Shown in pieces: positions 8,019 to 17,191 of a stretch of DNA of 64,000 nucleotides; position 1 is the stretch's first letter, and each line of letters begins with the position of its first letter. The stretch spans positions 2,914,001-2,978,000 of the forward strand of contig CP119311.1 in the NCBI GenBank assembly GCA_029202545.1, read 5' to 3'. The notes under the pieces were generated by a model, which was not told the origin of the DNA, did no database searches, and was given only the letters and a program-made list of their open reading frames with translations. The translations under genes and the position numbers were made by a program. Origin of the DNA: Candidatus Pseudobacter hemicellulosilyticus. Lineage in GTDB: Bacteria > Bacteroidota > Bacteroidia > Chitinophagales > Chitinophagaceae.

Positions 8019-8852
8019 ATGCATCCAGCTAACTGTCTGAACTGTTACCAGCCACTGGCAACCGGCCAGTCGTATTGCGCCCACTGCGGGCAAAAAGCAG
8101 CAATTCACCGGATTACACTTGCGCATTTTTTTCATGAAGGCTTCCATGCGTTTACCCATGCCGACAAAGGCATTTTCCATTTGCTGAAGCAGCTGGCCCT
8201 CCAGCCGGGCACCGTAGCGCGGGAATATATGGCCGGCCAGCGCAAAAAATATTTCAATCCTTTTACATTCTTCCTGCTGGTGATGGCCGTTTTTGTGCTG
8301 TCCAATTCCATTTTTACCAAAACCGGCCCCATCCTGGAACCTGATCCCGCCATACTGGCCCGGATCCCTTCGGAGGCCGGCCGGCAGCAGTATATTGCTA
8401 CCATCGGCCGGGCAGCCACTGCTTCGGGGTTTATGAGCAAGCATGGCAACCTGGTGGCCATGATCGCCCTGCCTTTTATCAGTGGGATCACCTGGCTTTT
8501 CTTTCGGCGGAAAGGCTACAACTATGCGGAACACCTGACGGCCAATATGCTGTTCATAGCCTTCAATAACCTGTTCTTCGGGCTGCTGATCTTTCCTTTG
8601 CAATCCCTGCTGCGGGGAACACCGGGTTATTTTTACATAGTGCTGGCCGGACTGCTGCTCCACGCCCTCTACCTGATGTGGGGAATGAACGGCTTCCTGT
8701 TGCTGCGGACCACGGGGCTGCGACTGAGATCCTTTGGGGTAAGCCTGCTGGCCATTGGCGGCTGGGCGCTTTTTTCCTTACTGATGGTCTCGCTGTATAT
8801 TTCCCAGAGCTGGTATTTCTATCGTTATTTCCTGCGCATGTTCGGTCATTGA
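8019..8852 (+). CDS. DUF3667 membrane protein with N-terminal zinc ribbon
   Basis: A 277-residue protein. It starts MHPANCLNC and has a CxxC...CxxC zinc ribbon at residues 6-25 (CLNC, then CAHCG). A conserved DUF3667 stretch follows (HFFHEGFHAFTHADKGIFHLLKQL and KYFNPFTFFLLVMAVFVLS), then several hydrophobic segments in the C-terminal half, consistent with four or five membrane helices. It sits in the inner membrane with the ribbon in the cytosol. The family has no known function. The open frame extends 69 nt further 5', but the ATG at 8019 places the zinc ribbon at the start, as in the family. It converges with the sterol-desaturase gene, with only 22 bp between the stop codons. Confidence 0.87.
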   Translation: MHPANCLNCYQPLATGQSYCAHCGQKAAIHRITLAHFFHEGFHAFTHADKGIFHLLKQLALQPGTVAREYMAGQRKKYFNPFTFFLLVMAVFVLSNSIFTKTGPILEPDPAILARIPSEAGRQQYIATIGRAATASGFMSKHGNLVAMIALPFISGITWLFFRRKGYNYAEHLTANMLFIAFNNLFFGLLIFPLQSLLRGTPGYFYIVLAGLLLHALYLMWGMNGFLLLRTTGLRLRSFGVSLLAIGGWALFSLLMVSLYISQSWYFYRYFLRMFGH

Positions 8853-8874
8853 TCCGGCGGCGCCCCGGTTATTT

Positions 8875-9816
8875 TTATTGGGGACGAACCAAAGAAGAAC
8901 TGTCCGGATTGCCTGCCGTCCCAGCCTGCTCTTTGGCCGAAGCCCGGAGCTGGTTACTGGTATGCCTGCTGCCATCATGGCTCCAGCCTGGCGGCCCGAA
9001 CAGGTAACCCAGTTTCTGCTTCCAGCCCAGTTCCCTTCTTCCCAGATCCTTCCAGATGCCTTTCCACTCATGGAAAATGAGGCCTGGCACGGAAAACTTT
9101 TCCGGCTGGCTGGTGAGGCCATAACGGATAGGCTCATACTGAGTGGCCGGCAGCTCACGCTGGAAAGTGCCGAAAAGCTTATCCCAGATAATGAATACGG
9201 AACCCATATTGCGGTCCAGGTACCGGGTATTGGAAGCATGGTGAACGCGGTGATGAGAGGGGGTGACCAGGATATATTCCAGCCAGCCCAGTTTACCCAC
9301 TTTTTCTGTATGGGTGAGGATGGCCCAGATCTCGCCCAGGGCAAATACCAACAGGATATCCAGCGGGCGGAAGCCCAGCAGGGCGATGGGGATAAAGATC
9401 AGGAAGCGGTATAGTGGCTCAAATACGGCGGCCCGGAAGCCGGTGGTGAAATTGAAATGTTCCGAAGAATGGTGGTTGACATGTACGGCCCAGAAGAAGC
9501 GGCACTGGTGCCCCAGGCGATGCAGCCAGTAATGCATACCGTCTACCAGGAGTAAAAGGACAAGCCAGTACCACCAGTGGATGGGCAGGGTGAAGAACCG
9601 GTGTGTAAAGCAGGCAGCCAGTACAGCCAGGCTGACGCCTTTCATCAGCAGATCGGTACCGCCGGACAGGAGGCTCAGGGAAAAGTTGTGGAAGGTATCC
9701 CGCCAGGTATAGCTGCGGCTATGGTGAATATTGCTGAGCAGTATTTCCAGGCCGATCACAATAGCGTACAGGGGCGTGCTGATCAGCACGATAAGCTGTT
9801 CCTGAAGTGTACCCAT
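8875..9816 (-). CDS. Sterol desaturase / fatty acid hydroxylase family protein
   Basis: A 313-residue integral membrane protein with the three histidine boxes of the family: HRLGH, HVNHH and HHRVHH. They lie between hydrophobic segments and hold a di-iron centre. Members hydroxylate or desaturate lipids such as fatty acyl chains, sterols or carotenoids. Which lipid cannot be read here, though in Bacteroidota hydroxylation of sphingolipid, ornithine-lipid or carotenoid-like substrates is plausible. The N-terminus begins with a membrane helix (QLIVLISTPLYAIVIGLEILL), so the start is natural. It is divergent from the YkgJ-type gene. Confidence 0.93.
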   Translation of the reverse strand: MGTLQEQLIVLISTPLYAIVIGLEILLSNIHHSRSYTWRDTFHNFSLSLLSGGTDLLMKGVSLAVLAACFTHRFFTLPIHWWYWLVLLLLVDGMHYWLHRLGHQCRFFWAVHVNHHSSEHFNFTTGFRAAVFEPLYRFLIFIPIALLGFRPLDILLVFALGEIWAILTHTEKVGKLGWLEYILVTPSHHRVHHASNTRYLDRNMGSVFIIWDKLFGTFQRELPATQYEPIRYGLTSQPEKFSVPGLIFHEWKGIWKDLGRRELGWKQKLGYLFGPPGWSHDGSRHTSNQLRASAKEQAGTAGNPDSSSLVRPQ

Positions 9817-9863
9817 ACGCTAAACTATTCAAAAAAAGTACCAGCCGGTGCCGGTTGAAGCTG

Positions 9864-9871
9864 TAATTTTG
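9864..9871 (+). promoter_or_regulatory. Candidate -7 promoter element
   Basis: TAATTTTG matches TAnnTTTG, 38 nt upstream of the GTG start at 9910. No clear -33 TTTG is present. Confidence 0.4.
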
Positions 9872-9909
9872 CAGTCCCGGCCCTATTCTTAACTCAATTT
9901 TAATTATTT

Positions 9910-10425
9910 GTGGGGGATAAATCAGCGGATATAGGCTCCACGGTGGAGGAACTGGAAAGAAAGCAATGGAAGCGCAAAGCTGCCCTCCGGCAGAAGGTCT
10001 ATAAACAATTCCTGAAACAGGCGGATAAGAACAAGGTCCTGAAGCAATTGCCCGATTTGCACGAGCAGGCTTTCAGCGGGATCGACTGCCTCCGGTGCGC
10101 CGCCTGCTGCAAGAACTACTCGCCCCGCTTCAAAACTCCGGATATCAAGCGTATCAGCAAGTTGCTCCGCATGAAAGAAGGCGCTTTTATTGACGCCTAT
10201 CTCCGCCTGGATGAAGACGGGGACTATGTGGTGAAATCAACGCCCTGCCCCTTCCTGGGCGCTGACAACTATTGCAGTATCTATGCCGACAGGCCTTCCG
10301 ACTGCCATCGTTTCCCCTATACGGATGAGGATGTGCTGCTGAAAAGGCCGGCCATCACCCTGAAAAATGCCAGTTTCTGCCCGGCTGTCTATGTGGTCAT
10401 GGAGAAGCTGACAGAAGGCCTGTAA
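9910..10425 (+). CDS. YkgJ-family cysteine cluster protein
   Basis: A 171-residue protein of the YkgJ / zinc-iron chelating family. The cluster motifs are CLRCAACCKNY (CxxCxxCC) at about residue 58 and, further on, CPFLGADNYCSIYADRPSDC, followed by HRFPY. The family binds metal, possibly an iron-sulfur cluster; its biochemical role is not settled. It is cytosolic. No ATG is available before the conserved region, so the GTG at 9910, downstream of a TAnnTTTG element, is the likely start. The N-terminal 50 residues form a charged helix (EELERKQWKRKAALRQK). The gene appears monocistronic. Confidence 0.87.
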   Translation: MGDKSADIGSTVEELERKQWKRKAALRQKVYKQFLKQADKNKVLKQLPDLHEQAFSGIDCLRCAACCKNYSPRFKTPDIKRISKLLRMKEGAFIDAYLRLDEDGDYVVKSTPCPFLGADNYCSIYADRPSDCHRFPYTDEDVLLKRPAITLKNASFCPAVYVVMEKLTEGL

Positions 10426-10496
10426 GTTGGTTCGTCCCAAAATCCCTGGCCCGCGGGCCCATTTACCCCCCATGCAACCATTTGTGCCATAATTCG

Positions 10497-10504
10497 TATC
10501 TTTG
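10497..10504 (+). promoter_or_regulatory. Candidate -7 promoter element of the DEAD-box helicase gene
   Basis: TATCTTTG matches TAnnTTTG exactly in the 219-bp gap before the helicase. A TTTG at 10481 is too close (12 bp) to be a standard -33 box. It predicts an untranslated leader of about 135 nt, long enough for cold-shock-type control, although no specific fold was recognised. Confidence 0.4.
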
Positions 10505-10644
10505 AAATACTTAATTTTCTCCCATCACCTATTTTGATTCCCACGCATTCAACATTTGTGAAGGTTAGATCGTAAGCCGGGTAAACTATCGCCAATGAGG
10601 CAGAGAGCTTACCATCAACATTTTATCACATAAAAAGAACAGTT

Positions 10645-11919
10645 TTGTCATTCAAACAATTGAATCTTATTGAGCCTGTATTGCAGGCCCTCGATAAAGA
10701 AGGTTATTCCGAACCCACCCCAATACAAGCCCAGGCCATCCCCGTCATTTTACAGCGCAGGGACATTTTTGGCTGCGCCCGTACCGGCACCGGTAAAACG
10801 GCTGCTTTTGCTATTCCCGTGCTGCAACTGCTGCATGAAGAGAAAAAAGCGGCTGGTCATGCGGCCCAGCGTCCCGTGATCAAAGTCCTGGTGCTGACCC
10901 CTACCCGTGAGCTGGCCCTGCAGGTGCAGGAAAGCTTTGAGGCGTATGGACAGTTCACCAGCCTGCGCTCCACCGTGATCTTTGGCGGTGTATCCCAGCA
11001 AAACCAGGTAGCCGCCCTCCGTAAGGGAGTGGATATCCTGGTGGCCACGCCCGGCCGCCTGCTGGACCTGCTGCAACAGCAGCTGATCAGCCTGCAGCAT
11101 ATCAGCTACCTCATCCTGGATGAGGCGGACCGTATGCTGGATATGGGCTTTATCCATGATGTAAAAAGGATCATTGCCAAAGTACCTGCCAGGCGGCAGA
11201 CCCTGTTTTTCTCTGCTACCATGGCTCCGCAGATCCGCGTACTGGCGGACTCCCTGCTGAAGGACCCGGTGAAGGTGGAAGTGACCCCTGTTTCTTCTAC
11301 CGCCCAGACCGTGCAGCAGTCCCTGTATTTTGTGGAGAAGAAGAATAAAGTGGCCTTGCTCCTGGATGTACTGAACGGGCAGCAGATCCCCACAGCGCTG
11401 GTATTTTCCCGTACCAAACATGGTGCGGACAAACTGGCCAAAATATTAAAGAAATATGGTGTTTCGGCAGAGGCCATTCACGGGAATAAGTCGCAGAATG
11501 CCCGCCAGCGGGCGCTCAGCCAGTTCAAGGCCCGGGAGATCCGGGTGCTGGTAGCCACCGATATTGCCGCCCGCGGTATTGATATTGATGAACTGACGCA
11601 CGTGTTCAACTATGAGCTGCCGGATGTAGCAGAAACCTATGTGCACAGGATTGGCCGGACAGGCCGGGCCGGCGCCAGCGGGGTAGCTATTTCCTTCTGC
11701 GATCCTGAGGACCGGAGCATGCTGAACGATATCCAGAAACTGACCGGGGTGCGCATTCCTGTTATAGCTGAACATCCCTTCAATGAATTTTCTGCGCCGC
11801 AACAAAATACTCCCTTACCTTCGCGTCCGCAACCTGCTGCGAGGCCTCAAAGACCTTCTCACCATCACGGACAGGGCGGAAGGAAACCGCGTCGCTTTCA
11901 GCAGAATGTCAATAAATAA
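10645..11919 (+). CDS. DEAD-box ATP-dependent RNA helicase (RhlE-like)
   Basis: A 424-residue helicase with both RecA lobes. Visible motifs are the Q motif (PTPIQAQAIP), Walker A ARTGTGKTA, PTRELALQ, TPGRLLD, DEAD in LILDEADRMLDMGF, SAT in FFSATM, VATDIAARGIDI and HRIGRTGRAG. The tail is short and basic (PSHHHGQGGRKPRRFQ), typical of RhlE-type proteins that bind structured RNA. It unwinds RNA duplexes during ribosome assembly or RNA decay. Translation starts with TTG at 10645 (SFKQLNLIEPVLQAL), directly at the Q-motif helix; no upstream ATG gives a better frame. The 3' neighbour, the FabH-like gene, begins 35 bp later and may be cotranscribed. Confidence 0.95.
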   Translation: MSFKQLNLIEPVLQALDKEGYSEPTPIQAQAIPVILQRRDIFGCARTGTGKTAAFAIPVLQLLHEEKKAAGHAAQRPVIKVLVLTPTRELALQVQESFEAYGQFTSLRSTVIFGGVSQQNQVAALRKGVDILVATPGRLLDLLQQQLISLQHISYLILDEADRMLDMGFIHDVKRIIAKVPARRQTLFFSATMAPQIRVLADSLLKDPVKVEVTPVSSTAQTVQQSLYFVEKKNKVALLLDVLNGQQIPTALVFSRTKHGADKLAKILKKYGVSAEAIHGNKSQNARQRALSQFKAREIRVLVATDIAARGIDIDELTHVFNYELPDVAETYVHRIGRTGRAGASGVAISFCDPEDRSMLNDIQKLTGVRIPVIAEHPFNEFSAPQQNTPLPSRPQPAARPQRPSHHHGQGGRKPRRFQQNVNK

Positions 11920-11954
11920 ACATTGATGTTGCTTGCCCCAATTAACAAGTTAAT

Positions 11955-13025
11955 ATGAATAGATCCGTTATTACAGGTACCGGAAAGTATATTCCCCCCG
12001 TCATCAAATCCAACGCTGATTTTGAAGGGGGGATTTTCTTTTCCGATTATCTTCAGCCAATTGACCAGCCTAACAAAAGAATTATTGACAAGTTCCGTCA
12101 GATCACCGGCATCCACGAACGCCGGTATGCTACCGCAGAGATGGTGACTTCCGATCTGGCCGCACTGGCAGCGGAAGAAGCCGTCCGGGACAGCGGTATT
12201 GATCCCGAAACCCTTGACCAGCTAATTGTGGCCAACAACTATGGGGATGTAAAAGCCAATACTATCCAGTCGGACAGTGTGCCTTCCCTGGCTTCCCGTG
12301 TGAAGCACAAGCTGGGCATCCGCAATCCTAACTGTGTGGCCTATGATATCATGTTCGGCTGCCCCGGCTGGGTGCAGGGACTGATCCAGGCCGATGCCTT
12401 CTGCAAGGCGGGTGTAGCAAAGAAATGCCTGGTGATTGGCGCAGAGACGCTGTCGCGCCAGCTGGATCACCATGACCGGGACAGCATGATCTTTTCCGAT
12501 GGCGCCGGCGCCGTAGTGCTGGAATTCCGGGAAGCAACCGGCGATGCCGGTATCCTGAGCACCGCTTCCCGCTCTGATTGTGTTGAAGAGACCTTTTTCA
12601 TCAACTTCGGATCTTCCTATGCGCCGGATACTGATCCTGACGTTCGTTATATCAAGATGAAAGGCCGGAAAGTGTATGAATATGCCCTGAGCCATGTGCC
12701 GAAGGCCATGAAAGAATGTTTTGACAAGACTGGTCTGCCGATCACGGATCTCAAAAAGATCTTTATTCACCAGGCCAATGAAAAAATGGATGAGGCCATT
12801 CTCAAAGCATTTTACCAGCTCTATGGCATTAAAGAAATACCTGAGCTGATCATGCCCATGAGCATTCACTGGCTGGGCAACAGCTCTGTGGCTACTGTGC
12901 CTACCCTTTACGACCTGGTACTGAAAGGCGAGGTGGAAGACCATTCCGTGCAGGCCGGGGATGTGGTGATGTTTGCTTCCGTAGGTGCGGGTATGAATAT
13001 TAATGCAGTGACCTACCGGGTCTGA
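11955..13025 (+). CDS. 3-oxoacyl-ACP synthase III-like (FabH-like) thiolase-fold enzyme
   Basis: A 356-residue thiolase-fold condensing enzyme. The KAS III triad is present: Cys136 in DIMFGCPGW, His272 in IFIHQANE and Asn309 in HWLGNSS. The C-terminus has the GAGMN glycine loop. FabH enzymes join an acyl-CoA to malonyl-ACP to start fatty-acid chains. This paralogue carries an unusual N-terminal insertion (residues 18-45, with FFSDYLQPIDQP), as seen in Bacteroidota FabH-like proteins whose acyl substrate is unknown. It has no acyl carrier protein or other fab gene beside it, so a specialised lipid or polyketide-like role is possible. It begins 35 bp after the helicase stop. Confidence 0.9.
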   Translation: MNRSVITGTGKYIPPVIKSNADFEGGIFFSDYLQPIDQPNKRIIDKFRQITGIHERRYATAEMVTSDLAALAAEEAVRDSGIDPETLDQLIVANNYGDVKANTIQSDSVPSLASRVKHKLGIRNPNCVAYDIMFGCPGWVQGLIQADAFCKAGVAKKCLVIGAETLSRQLDHHDRDSMIFSDGAGAVVLEFREATGDAGILSTASRSDCVEETFFINFGSSYAPDTDPDVRYIKMKGRKVYEYALSHVPKAMKECFDKTGLPITDLKKIFIHQANEKMDEAILKAFYQLYGIKEIPELIMPMSIHWLGNSSVATVPTLYDLVLKGEVEDHSVQAGDVVMFASVGAGMNINAVTYRV

Positions 13026-13043
13026 TCAGCATAATGATCAATG

Positions 13044-13085
13044 GGCGTCGGGGAAGGCTGTTAAAGCTGTTCCCGGCGCCTATTT
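13044..13085 (+). terminator. Probable terminator between convergent genes
   Basis: The stem GGCGTCGGG (13044-13052) pairs with CCCGGCGCC (13072-13080) with one G-U pair. A T-rich stretch follows that overlaps the 3' end of the response-regulator gene. The long loop makes it weaker than the other terminators in the window. Confidence 0.5.
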
Positions 13086-13853
13086 CTTTTTCTCCTCTTT
13101 CTTCAGCGCCATGTACTCCATAGGCGATATCCCGAACTGTTTGGTGAAATTCCGGCCAAAATGCGTCTGCGAGCTGAAGCCGGTCAGCTCAGCCACTTCA
13201 TAGATCTTGTACTCCTGTTCCGCCAATAGCTCGGCGGCTTTTTTCAGGCGGGTGATATTGATCAGCTCATTTGGGGTGAGGTCGGAGATCTCTTTGATCT
13301 TCCGGTATAAGGTGGCGCGGCTCATGTTCATACAATCCGCCAGGTGTTCCACGCTCAGTTCCAGGTTCTCTATATTCTGGTAAATGGCCTCATTGAGGGC
13401 TGTCAGGAACTGCTCATCGGATTTTGAGTAGGCGATGGTCTTGATATTTACCAGCGGGCTGCTGGCAAAATACTGCCTGATCTTATTCCGGTTGGACAGC
13501 AGGTTGGCGATCTGTACCTGGAGGTGTTCCGGCGAAAAAGGTTTTTCAATATAGGCGTCGGCGCCCAGTTCCAGTCCTTCAATTTTGGATTGCAGGGTAT
13601 TCCTGGCTGTGAGCAGTATCACGGGAATATGACTGTATTCCAGGTTGGATTTAATGGTCCGGCAGAGCTCGTAACCATCCATGACCGGCATGGTAATATC
13701 ACTGATCACCAGCTGTACGGCCTGCTGCTGCAGCTGCTCCAGCGCGTCCTGCCCGTTGAGGGCTACCAGGGGCGTATATTTTTCGTTGAGGTCGTCTGAA
13801 ATGAATTCAAGGATATCCTGGTTATCGTCCACAAGTAATACTACAGGTTTCAT
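13080..13853 (-). CDS. Response regulator with AraC-type DNA-binding domain (PUL1)
   Basis: A 257-residue protein. Residues 1-120 form a receiver domain: acidic pair Asp9-Asp10, phospho-acceptor Asp52 in VISDITMP, and Lys104 in YIEKPF. Residues 150-250 form an AraC-type double helix-turn-helix (LADCMNMSRATLYRKIKEI and the second half GFSSQTHFGRNFTKQFG). The ATG overlaps the TGA of the upstream kinase gene by four bases, so the two are translationally coupled. In most Bacteroidota these domains are fused to the kinase as one hybrid two-component protein; here they form a separate chain. It should activate the divergent SusC operon when phosphorylated. Confidence 0.95.
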   Translation of the reverse strand: MKPVVLLVDDNQDILEFISDDLNEKYTPLVALNGQDALEQLQQQAVQLVISDITMPVMDGYELCRTIKSNLEYSHIPVILLTARNTLQSKIEGLELGADAYIEKPFSPEHLQVQIANLLSNRNKIRQYFASSPLVNIKTIAYSKSDEQFLTALNEAIYQNIENLELSVEHLADCMNMSRATLYRKIKEISDLTPNELINITRLKKAAELLAEQEYKIYEVAELTGFSSQTHFGRNFTKQFGISPMEYMALKKEEKKK

Positions 13854-16800
13854 CGGCTTAGATTAAATTCTATTTTCTGGTGTATAGGGAGTTCCAGCAC
13901 AAATACATTCAGGTCTTCCATCGGGGTTTTCAGGTATAGGGTGCCTCTATGCAGTTCGGCCAGTGAGCGGGCGAGCGCCAGCCCTATGCCGGTGCCGGAT
14001 TGTTTATCGTTCTCTTTGATCCTGAAAAAGCTTTCAAAGATCTTTTCCTTCATTTCTGCGGGGATCAGGTAACCATCATTGCTGACGGTCACGCGGAATT
14101 GCTCTTCCTGCTCAGCCGGGACCTCCAGCCGGATATCCACGCGGCCGGCCGCATATTTAACGGCATTGTCCAGCAGGTTGCTCAGGATCTTGTTAAATGC
14201 TTCCTTGTCCACGTAGGCGTTGAACTGTGGCGGTACAGCGATGTTGAAGGCCAGTTTTTTCTGCTCTGCGGTAGGTTTGAAGCGTACATAGGCATCGGTC
14301 AGCAGGTGGGCGATATTGGCCTGTACAAAATTCAGGCTGAAGCCGTTGGTCTCGGTTTTCCGGAAATCCAGCAGCTGCGTGGTCAGGTCCAGCAGGCGGT
14401 CGGTATTCCGTTTCATGATATGCAGGTTATTGCTGACCTGGGGTACGGCGTCAATCTGTTTCATGATCTTCTCCATAGGCCCTTTGATCAGGGTGAGCGG
14501 TGTCCGGATCTCATGCGCCACATTGGTGAAGAATTCAATTTTCGACTGGTAGATCTCTTTTTCTTTTTCGTGTTCCAGCATTTGCAGTTTACGGCGGTTC
14601 TTGGCCTCCGTTCTGCGGTGATAGTTGCTTAGCAGCAGCAGGACGGTAGCTATAATAACTACGGCGTATAACAGGTAAGCCCAGGGGCTGGCCCAGATAG
14701 GGGGCAGTATCCTGATCTCCAGGCTGGCTGGCTGGCAATGCCACTGGCCGCCACCGGTGCGGGCCTTTACGGTAAACGTATAAGTGCCGGGGGATAGTTC
14801 TGTGAAATAGGCTTTGCGGTTGGTCTTCAGGTAGCTCCAGTCTTTGTTCAGTCCGTCCATTCTATAGGCGTACTCCGTCATGTCCGGCGAGGTATAGCTG
14901 AGGGCGGCGAAGTCGATGCTGAAAGAACTCTGGTTATGCGCCAGCGTGATGGACCTGGTAAAGGTGATGGACTGGTGCAGGGGCGAGCCTGCTTTGTTGA
15001 TGGCCAGCTCCTGGTCGTACACCTGGAAACCGGTAATGTACACCGGCAGTACAAAATTATTGGGGATGAACTCATCCGGGTGAAAGCTGATCAGTCCTTT
15101 TACGCCACCAAAATACATTCTGCCAAGGGGATCCTTGTAAGCGGAGTTGTAATTGAACTGGTCGCTCAGCAGTCCGTTAGACCTGGTGAATACGTTGATA
15201 TTGCCGTTGTCAGGCGTAAAGCGGACGAGGCCTTTGGAGCTGCTGACCCAGAAATGCTGTTGACGGTCTTCCAGTACGGCATACATGATATTACTGGGGA
15301 AACCTTCTTTAGTGGTATAGTTGGTGAACCGATGGGTGGCGGGGTTCAGCTTGCAGAGGCCCCCTTCAGTAGCGATCCATAATTGCTGCCGGCTGTCTTC
15401 AAATACCCAGTTGACGCGGTTGGCGGCAAGGCTGCCTGCCTTACCGGGCTCATAGCCAAAATGGCCGCCATGGCCTGTATGGGGGTTGAACCAATAGACG
15501 CCGTCGGCATAGGTGCCGGCCCAGATATTGCCCAGCCGGTCTTCATACAGGATGGTGTAAAAATTAATGGGCGCCGCATCAATGAGGTCAAAATTATCTG
15601 TCTGCTCATTATAATAGCTCAGCCCCTGGTCTGTCCCTACAATGATCCTGCCCTGTCTTGTTTTCAGGAAGCAGTAGACAAATTCGCTGCGCAGGTTATG
15701 GGTGGCGGCAGAGTAATGCCGCAATAATTTGCCGGTCCTGGTGTCCAGTACGTCCAGCCCGCGATGGAAAGTGCCTACCCATAATTCATGACCATGTACC
15801 AGCAGGCCATGGATATTGGAAGGCGATACCCGGTTGGGCTGCGCACTGGTATAATGAGAGAAGCTGCCTGACGAAAGGTCCAGTTTATTCAGTCCTGCAT
15901 CCTCTGTTCCTATCCAGAGGTTGCCTGTCTCATCCCGCACAATCTCCCGGACGGCATTGCCACTGATGGAATTACCGCATTTCTCCGGGAAGTATTTCCT
16001 GAAGCTCGTGTATTGCCTGGGGTAATAATTCATGCCGCCGAAATAGGTGCCTGCCCAGATACCGCCTTCCTTATCCCGGCAAAATGTATACACGGCATTA
16101 TCGGAGATAGAGTAGGGGTTGTTATAATCCTTCCGGAGATTGACGGCCTGGCCGGTGCTTTCATTATAGATATAGATGCCGGATTCTGTGGCGATCCAGC
16201 ATTCGTTTTCTGATTGCCGGATAAAATCCCGGACAAAGATCTCCGGTTCATGGGTGGAATAGCTGAGGATATTCCGGTTGCTGTTGGTGCGGGTATCAAA
16301 GATCCGGGCCCCCTGCCGGGAGGTGCCTACCAGGATATTGCCCCTGCCGGCGTCATAGATCTTTTCGATCCAGTTATTGACGGAGTGCCGCGTGGAGTCC
16401 AGCACGTTGTAGCCGGTAGCGGAAGGGCCGTATTTCAGGAGGCGGTGAAGGGTACCATCAACCGAAGATACCCAGAGGTCGCCGTTAGCCAGGGCGCAGA
16501 CGGAAGTGACGCGCAGGTGATGGGGCTGGTCATAGGCTTTGAAAATGCCTGTTGCCGGATGGTAGTAATACAATACCTGCCGGGAGATGAACCACAGTGC
16601 GCCCCCGCCATCTTCCTGGATATCTATCACTTCGGTTAGCGGCGCCTGATAAACCCTGCGGAAATTCTCTGCATTGGCATCATAGGCAAAGAGCCCGCGG
16701 TCACAGCCTACCCATAAAATATTGCTGCGGGTTTCATACAGGCTGTAGATATAATTGCTGCCAATGCTGTTGGAATCACTGGCTTCATTGCGGAAGACTT

Positions 16801-16996
16801 TGAAGGAATAGCCATCAAAACGGTTGAGCCCGTCCTTGGTGCCAAACCACAGAAAGCCCTGGTGGTCCTGCAAACTGGAGATCACTGCGTTATTGGAAAG
16901 ACCGTTCTCCACCTGGTAATGCTTGAAGTAATACGACTGTGCTTTTGCTGTACTTAAGAAGAGAAAAGTAAGCAAAGGGAACAGGAGGACCTTCAT
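13850..16996 (-). CDS. Reg_prop/Y_Y_Y sensor histidine kinase (PUL1)
   Basis: A 1048-residue membrane kinase with a signal peptide (MKVLLFPLLTFLFLSTAKAQ), a periplasmic double beta-propeller built from Reg_prop repeats (NGLSNNAVISSLQDHQGFLW, GLNRFDG, IWAGTYFGGMNYY, LWIATEGGLCKL), a Y_Y_Y domain near residues 690-760 and one membrane helix (AYLLYAVVIIATVLLLL). The cytosolic part has a HisKA domain with phospho-His in NVAHEIRTPLTL and a HATPase domain (NLLDNAVKYA, GTGIGLALARS). It stops there, without receiver or AraC domains, which are supplied by the next gene. The ATG at 16996 starts the signal peptide; one at 17017 would add seven residues. It probably binds an oligosaccharide released by PUL1 enzymes. 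Confidence 0.95.
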   Translation of the reverse strand: MKVLLFPLLTFLFLSTAKAQSYYFKHYQVENGLSNNAVISSLQDHQGFLWFGTKDGLNRFDGYSFKVFRNEASDSNSIGSNYIYSLYETRSNILWVGCDRGLFAYDANAENFRRVYQAPLTEVIDIQEDGGGALWFISRQVLYYYHPATGIFKAYDQPHHLRVTSVCALANGDLWVSSVDGTLHRLLKYGPSATGYNVLDSTRHSVNNWIEKIYDAGRGNILVGTSRQGARIFDTRTNSNRNILSYSTHEPEIFVRDFIRQSENECWIATESGIYIYNESTGQAVNLRKDYNNPYSISDNAVYTFCRDKEGGIWAGTYFGGMNYYPRQYTSFRKYFPEKCGNSISGNAVREIVRDETGNLWIGTEDAGLNKLDLSSGSFSHYTSAQPNRVSPSNIHGLLVHGHELWVGTFHRGLDVLDTRTGKLLRHYSAATHNLRSEFVYCFLKTRQGRIIVGTDQGLSYYNEQTDNFDLIDAAPINFYTILYEDRLGNIWAGTYADGVYWFNPHTGHGGHFGYEPGKAGSLAANRVNWVFEDSRQQLWIATEGGLCKLNPATHRFTNYTTKEGFPSNIMYAVLEDRQQHFWVSSSKGLVRFTPDNGNINVFTRSNGLLSDQFNYNSAYKDPLGRMYFGGVKGLISFHPDEFIPNNFVLPVYITGFQVYDQELAINKAGSPLHQSITFTRSITLAHNQSSFSIDFAALSYTSPDMTEYAYRMDGLNKDWSYLKTNRKAYFTELSPGTYTFTVKARTGGGQWHCQPASLEIRILPPIWASPWAYLLYAVVIIATVLLLLSNYHRRTEAKNRRKLQMLEHEKEKEIYQSKIEFFTNVAHEIRTPLTLIKGPMEKIMKQIDAVPQVSNNLHIMKRNTDRLLDLTTQLLDFRKTETNGFSLNFVQANIAHLLTDAYVRFKPTAEQKKLAFNIAVPPQFNAYVDKEAFNKILSNLLDNAVKYAAGRVDIRLEVPAEQEEQFRVTVSNDGYLIPAEMKEKIFESFFRIKENDKQSGTGIGLALARSLAELHRGTLYLKTPMEDLNVFVLELPIHQKIEFNLSR

Positions 16997-17191
16997 ATAG
17001 CAGGCGGGAAAACGCATAATGACGGGACGAACTTACACTAAAATATTTTACATCGCATGGTTACCCGAAGCTGCACGATTGTTGTGAATGATTGGTAAAC
17101 AGGCAGTTGCGATTGTTGAGACGAAATGAGGAAAAAATGAGACGATCCGGCATTGCCTATGCAGTGGAAAGTGCCAATTTCGATCCTGAAA

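Noticed and set aside
10428..10443. A 16-base match (reverse complement) between 10428-10443 and 42940-42955, with a shorter copy (GGGACGAACC) at 8881-8890, all near gene ends; it looked like a dispersed repeat.
   Set aside because: About one 16-base match between two places is expected by chance in a window this long, the flanks do not extend the match, and the third copy shares only 11-12 bases and is partly coding.
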